Shown here piece by piece: positions 58,691 through 64,000 of a DNA stretch of 64,000 nt. The stretch covers positions 24,676,001-24,740,000 of the forward strand of contig OX359246.1 in the NCBI GenBank assembly GCA_947179485.1. Reading direction: 5' to 3'. This DNA is from Allacma fusca. Its lineage: Eukaryota > Arthropoda > Collembola > Symphypleona > Sminthuridae. The position numbers and the translations under genes were made by a program. Within the stretch, counting starts at the first letter, position 1. Every line of letters starts with the position of its first letter. Under the pieces are notes generated by a model. The model was given only the letters and a program-made list of their open reading frames with translations, was not told where the DNA came from and made no database searches.

Positions 58691-61600
58691 ACTATTAACT
58701 TCGTTGACATCCCGAAAAATTGCTCATTTATTGTTTTTAATTGTGACAAACATAATTTATATTCGCACATTCAACAAATAATTGTATATAGTAGTCAACG
58801 TTCTCTATTGTCAACTTTTATATACGGTCCCATGCGATGTGACTATAAAGAGGTTTCACTGCATATCTAATATTTGTTTCGCTGTAATAATTATTTAGAG
58901 CAAAAACTGCAAACAATTTTAAAGCAGATAAATGAAACTCCATCCTTTGATTGCTTAATTGGGCTCACATAACAATTCCCATTCTTTATAAACCTGCTTC
59001 AATCTTACTTTGGCTATAAGAAAATATGATAATTTCGGAAATTCTTAAACAGCCACGTATAAATTTCAAGTATGTACATATTAATATATACTTATAATCA
59101 CTACAAATTTTTCCAGAATTTGTTACTGCTTTGCCGAATTTTCATTACTTCAAGTAATCATATCAATAAAAATTTATTTTGGAATTTAACATGGGAAATT
59201 TTAAATAAGAAATTGAACCCCCTGTCAACCCTATCCTTTTGCTTAGAGATATTAATCTTAGGCGCGATTTCCCGCCCAAACCAGCGCGAGGTGGCCCAAC
59301 ATTGTATGCTTGTTGGGACGTTTGGCCATATGCCAGATTCATACAGTCATATAAAACCACATTCCGATCCTGAGTGGACAAATCACGATGTTTGCTTTTT
59401 AGTGTGATTGTTAGTAATAAAATAATGGAATGACACCTATACATGACTGCGGTGAACATCTGGAAACGCGTTTCTAGAAATGAAATATATATTGCTCTAG
59501 TTCTTTTGCAAAATATGAAAACATTTGATTGAACATGACCTATTATTTTGATTATTTAAATCATTGTTCAGGGTGTTTCATATCCTTCTTCTCCACCGGT
59601 TTCCTAGTTCGCAAACGTTAGTAAACTTCAAGGATAAAAATCTGAAGAAACAAATCTGAAACTGGTTCATATTCTGATTCAAAATACGACATCAGGTTTT
59701 GCATTTATGCTCTTCGTGTTTGGTGAACTCGAAATCCGAATCTGATTAGAATTCTGATTCTGAATCGTCCTAGTCTAAAACCGGCCTAATTCCTAAAATG
59801 TTTGCTTCCGCAGTTGTAGCAAATTTGTTTCAAATTTTCTTAGGAGTCAATTTTGATGGCCAAAGTGATCACAAACGTGCATCAAAATCAGCTTTTTAAG
59901 GATACTTCTGCGTCAATGAAACAAACAAGAAATAATCATTTGTATACAACTCTCTCTCGGGTATAGGAGCATGATTTCGGACAGTTTTGTTTAGAATTAA
60001 ATGCTCGTTAAAATAAGCCATTGCGCTGTATTGTCGGATTAGTGAAACTATAGTATCCTTTGGGTTTATGGGGTAATATTGTAAGTAATACAGATTAATA
60101 GCATTTATTACAAATGAAGATAATTATTATAATTGTAATTATAATAATATAATTTCGGACAGTTTTGTTTAAAATTAAATGCTCTTTAAAATGAGCCATC
60201 GCACGGTATTGTCGGAGCAGTGGAACTTTAGTATCTTGTGATTTAAGTACACATTTAATGTAAATTTGTTTGGGATTGTTGAAATTTAGCAAAATGTACT
60301 GTTGATATGAAAGGAAAGTGATTATCAAAACAAATGTAATAATTTAAAGTAATGCAATAATATGATTGGTAATTTAGTAATTCGCAATGTAATCAAATGG
60401 ATGTAATGATTATGATTGATAGTAGAAATGAAATAAAGATCAGATTGCTTTTAGAGTTTATCAAAGACGGATGTGCTTCTGATTTCTCTTACTTTTTCAT
60501 TTTGTAGTAAAAGTGATTGTAGGTGAAAATAATCGTAATCTCACTAAGCTAAAGATAGCTATAGTTAAAGCTTACAACTTTAACTTACACCACAGCTTAC
60601 TTTGTGGTGGTCCTTCGTAATCGTATATATTTGAGTTTCATAGATATCTTAACCCCCCGATTGACTATAATCACTGATGCGTCAAATAACAGAGAGCATG
60701 CTACCCAATGGGCCCCCTGGACAATATTTAATTTACTCCATGCTGTAAAGTTGCTCTTTCGGTTGTCGGTCAACTTCTGTCCACAAATTCGGGATTTGCT
60801 TCAAACTTTGACTACGTTACCAAAATTTTCTGCGTGTAGTTCATTGACAGCTATTTAAGAACATATGAAAGTCAGTTGACTACAAAAAGGGGTGGGGGTG
60901 CATGCATATATGAGGTGAGAGGATCAGACTGTTTTCATTAGTACTTGTAACCGTAATTATCGATATTTACAAGGCCAGTTTAAATTGCACGAGCGCTCTA
61001 ACCAAATTATGCACATTAGTACTTATTATGAGGTTAGGTTTTAGCCAGTTTTTTTATGATTCCAAACTTGGAAGTAGTAAACTGTTCATTCTCTCGGTCA
61101 GCATTAGTTTTTTTCATAATCATCATTTTACTCATATGATTTTCCTCTAGTTATATAACTACAGTCCTATCTGCGATAACTGGGCCAAGTTAGGAATGCA
61201 GAAGGAGGTCTCAAGTCGTTGATCGATGGCTTAAAATCTTTTCATTTCCAGAAAAAAATTCTGTACAAGTATATTATCTGCAATTATGTACATAGCAATA
61301 ATTAATCTAAAATCAAGGTAGGGAAAGGTTAATAACAAACCTATAGATGTATACATAATTAGTAATAATAATTCAAGGTGAACAGTAAAATCTCCATTAA
61401 ATTGTTACGTCTACACGTATTCACATAAAATTAACAACTCACATAGGTATACCATGAGTTGTAAATGTACTTTGTGACTACAGCTCTTTTGCCTGTGTGT
61501 CGAGCATGAAGTGTATAGACAGCCTTCAGGGTCCGTACGGAAGAGCCAATGGAAATAAAGACGATTATAGAATAAATATTAGTGGATCGTAAATCTTGGG

Positions 61601-62192
61601 CTAATAGTTAAAGATTTAAAGCCTGAGTTAAAGAAAAATGCGTAATACGAGAATAGTCTGTAAGCATTCCTGAATAATATAGTTAGCTACCCTGCCAGAC
61701 TTAGACCATACCTAATTGATGGAGAGGAGAAAACTCTTATTTATTTCCATTACATTTATGACGCTCCTCTTTAGCAGAGGGGCCAACCTAGTCTGTTCAA
61801 GTACAAGTAACTACAAGTAAGTGCTTGAGTTTGTTTACAACGAATAGAATATGCTTTTCGAGTTTATGCTCCGCTTCCACATCCTACACTCACACTCCTC
61901 ACCATTGTCATCCCAAAAGCCTCTCAGATAACTAAACCGTCCTATAATATTCCCTCTCACAGTAAAAAAGCCTAAATCGTTCCTGAGATCACGCTTTCCT
62001 CTCGTGACGGAATTGTCCAGGTACGCAAAAACTGTTACATGTGTTATTCTACTATCTCCTGATTGTCCTCTCAAAAACTCTTGTTCGAGTCTGGCCTTCA
62101 TGGTAGATGCAGCCTCGTCAGAATTTGCGTGCTATCTAATTAGCACTAACAATAATGATTATGAGAAAAATCATACATGACACTTGGACACT

Positions 62193-62270
62193 GCCACTAT
62201 TGCACTGTGAAGAGTAAACTCGCTCTAGAGATATGTCTGTAGGTCCAGTAGTTTTGCTCTAGGACTGCGC
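62193..62270 (+). promoter_or_regulatory. Conserved upstream block of P450 gene C
   Basis: CACTATTGCACTGTGAAGAG, TAAACTCGCTCTA and TTTTGCTCTAGGACTGCGCT, as before gene B. Confidence 0.45.
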
Positions 62271-62342
62271 TGCCCATTGCCATTTTGTATATTACTGTGA
62301 AGAGATTTAACAGGTTATGCATTGTCGCAACTCCTGTCTAAA

Positions 62343-63946
62343 ATGATTTCACAAATAATTCTCATTTTAGTAGTAGCAATTGCAGCCTATCATTACCTTA
62401 ACAGGAGGAAATGGAAGCTACCTCCAGGTAAAGTTGATTTACATTCCCAAAAATTTTTTATACGCTGAGTTACTTTAGTGCTGACGTTCAAGTTTTTTAT
62501 TTTTATATTGCTCTGTAAATTGTTTTAAAGGTCCGCCTGGAATTCCTGGCTTGGGAAATATTTTCACCGTGGCCAAGACTCCACATGTAGCGCATTCACA
62601 ATTAAAGGAGAAATATGGGGATATTTATTATTTTACATTGGGAACAACAAGGTAAACGCTCGAGCTCATTTTGCTGTCCCTTCCCCTCAAATTTGCCGTA
62701 ATTTTTATGCCAAAATTCTTAAAGGTGTCTAAAATTTCGTATTTTGTCATTTTTGTATTTTAGGGCGGTTTGTCTAGGAAATGTACAGCTAATTAAGGAA
62801 TGTTTCAATGATCCAAATTATAATGGGAGAGCAAAAGAAATGTTGACCTGTATTCTTTCGCAAGGACAGCATGGTAACCTTATTGATTTCCTATTATAGC
62901 TTAAAATTTGGGATGAGTTTATTTTATGACATTATATTTGAATGTCAAAATAAATATGCCCACATCTGTATGCTCAATATAGGCATAATAGCGTCTGAAG
63001 GACAGGAATGGGTGGAGCAAAGACGCTTTACTCTCCGTCATCTCCGAGACTTCGGCTTTGGGAAGAATTTAATGGAGAATTTGATAATGGAAGAAGTGAA
63101 TGATTTCAATTCATGGTTGAAATCCGAAGAAGGGAAGTCAGTCTTCATGAGTGCACAGAGATTTGAGCTTCCAGTTCTCAACGGTCTCTGGATGATACTG
63201 ACAGGGAAGAAATTTAAACATGATGACACGGAAAAATTGGGGATGCTTAAAAAGCTTGATGAGTAATAATTTTTTAAGCTTTCCACAGATTTAAAGCTTC
63301 AGCATGTGAAAACTTTATCAGTCAAGAATATTATACAGAAAACAAATATCTTCATATTAATCAATTAATTGATTTTTCTCAAGCTTTGCTAGACCCTCCT
63401 TAGCGGGTATCCTAAGTTTACTTGCTCCATCCCTTTTACATATGGCGCCAGAATTGACGGGTTGGAATCATTTTAAAAGAATTGGAGATCAGTTTCATGT
63501 CATGCTAAAAGAAATTATTAAGGAACATGAAGATACTCTCCCACAGGAAGGCAATCCTCGAGATTTTATTGATGCTTATTTACATGAAATTAAAAAAACT
63601 GCGGATCCTGGCTCATCTTTTTATAAGGATGATGGAGGTATTTAAAAATTATTTAACTATCTTTAGATATTAACTTCATTAAAATTAAAATTATTAACTA
63701 TTTAATGACCTGAGACTCTTTAATATTTTGGCACTGAGAATAATAATATGTAATATGTTCTTCAGTTCGTTCTCTGCTTGCTGTAATTGGAGACTTGTTC
63801 TTCGCTGGTGCAGAAACATCTTCCGCAACCTTGGCCTGGTCAGTTTTGTACCTTGCTATCAATCCTGATATTCAAAAAAAACTCCAGGACCAGATTGATG
63901 AAGTTGTGGGGAAATCAAGACAGGTTACTTTAGCGGACAGATCCAA
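62343..63946 (+). CDS. Cytochrome P450, CYP2 clan, gene C (first six exons; cut by window end)
   Basis: Exons 62343-62427, 62531-62651, 62764-62873, 62983-63262, 63384-63637 and 63766-63946, with the same sizes and phases as gene B. Seen: membrane anchor MISQIILILVVAIAAYHYL, hinge PPGPPGIPGLGN, C-helix region EQRRFTLRHLRDFGFGK (W and R that contact haem propionates lie in this segment), and I-helix AGAETSSATLAW. The seventh exon with ExxR and the Cys ligand lies beyond position 64000, so I cannot judge whether the gene is complete. Differences from B cluster in exon 2 (VAKTPHVAHSQL versus VMKTPHKAHSKL). Confidence 0.9.
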
Positions 63947-64000
63947 GTAAATTTGTTTGTTGACCTCTTGGAATGGATGTTTTAAATTACACTTTTGTAC

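Larger units (their letters stand above)
58866..64000. repeat. Segmental duplication, right copy (carries P450 gene C)
   Basis: Aligns with 40820-46263. Contains an extra local direct repeat (59972-60060 and 60151-60240, AATTTCGGACAGTTTTGTTT as anchor). 58866-62192 has no supported gene. Confidence 0.85.

Overview
This is eukaryotic DNA from an AT-rich arthropod-type nuclear genome. Genes have several exons, short GT-AG introns and AATAAA poly(A) signals. The content points to a hexapod: three CYP2-clan cytochrome P450 genes, a seven-helix chemoreceptor-like gene, and dense DNA transposons. A springtail (Collembola) is my best guess from the look of the P450 and receptor proteins. It is an inference, because no search could be run.

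Layout. 1-28.4 kb is a tandem family of an unrecognised Cys-rich secreted protein. It has three intact four-exon copies (5202-8097, 23033-25243, 26262-28400) and one wrecked copy (about 14393-18360). Copies 1 and 2 each follow a decayed Asp/Thr-rich reading frame (1-2225 and 20460-21350), so about 8 kb was duplicated as a unit. 29.3-31.4 kb is P450 gene A. 32.5-34.3 kb is the ribosome-biogenesis gene BRX1 (six coding exons). 39.0-40.4 kb is a three-exon, 395-aa chemoreceptor-like gene. 44.15-46.26 kb is P450 gene B, and 62.34-63.95 kb is P450 gene C, cut by the window edge. B and C lie in two copies of a segmental duplication of more than 5 kb (about 40.82-46.26 and 58.87-64.0 kb). 50.8-53.6 kb holds decayed integrase and PIF1-helicase pieces of a large DNA transposon.

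The most striking feature is the transposon load. At least eleven elements have short inverted ends and 8-bp target-site duplications, the hallmark of hAT transposons. Each family is filled with arrays of its own short degenerate word, for example GGAACGG, GGGATCGGGTTC, TTGAACTTGACT, GGGCATTTT, GGGAACAGGAAC, CGGGTACGGGTA, GTCCCCGTCCC or AAATACAAATAC. Several can be proved to be insertions because the paralogous copy in this window still has the empty site. They nest three deep. A P-type element (32-bp perfect inverted ends, 8-bp duplication, THAP-domain reading frame) sits inside one of them. Two TA-flanked elements use the same word-array design with the word TATAGTGG.

The gene groups are not an operon or a pathway. 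They look like three independent lineage-specific expansions (secreted Cys-rich proteins, P450s, a receptor) around one housekeeping gene, with transposons driving much of the divergence between copies.
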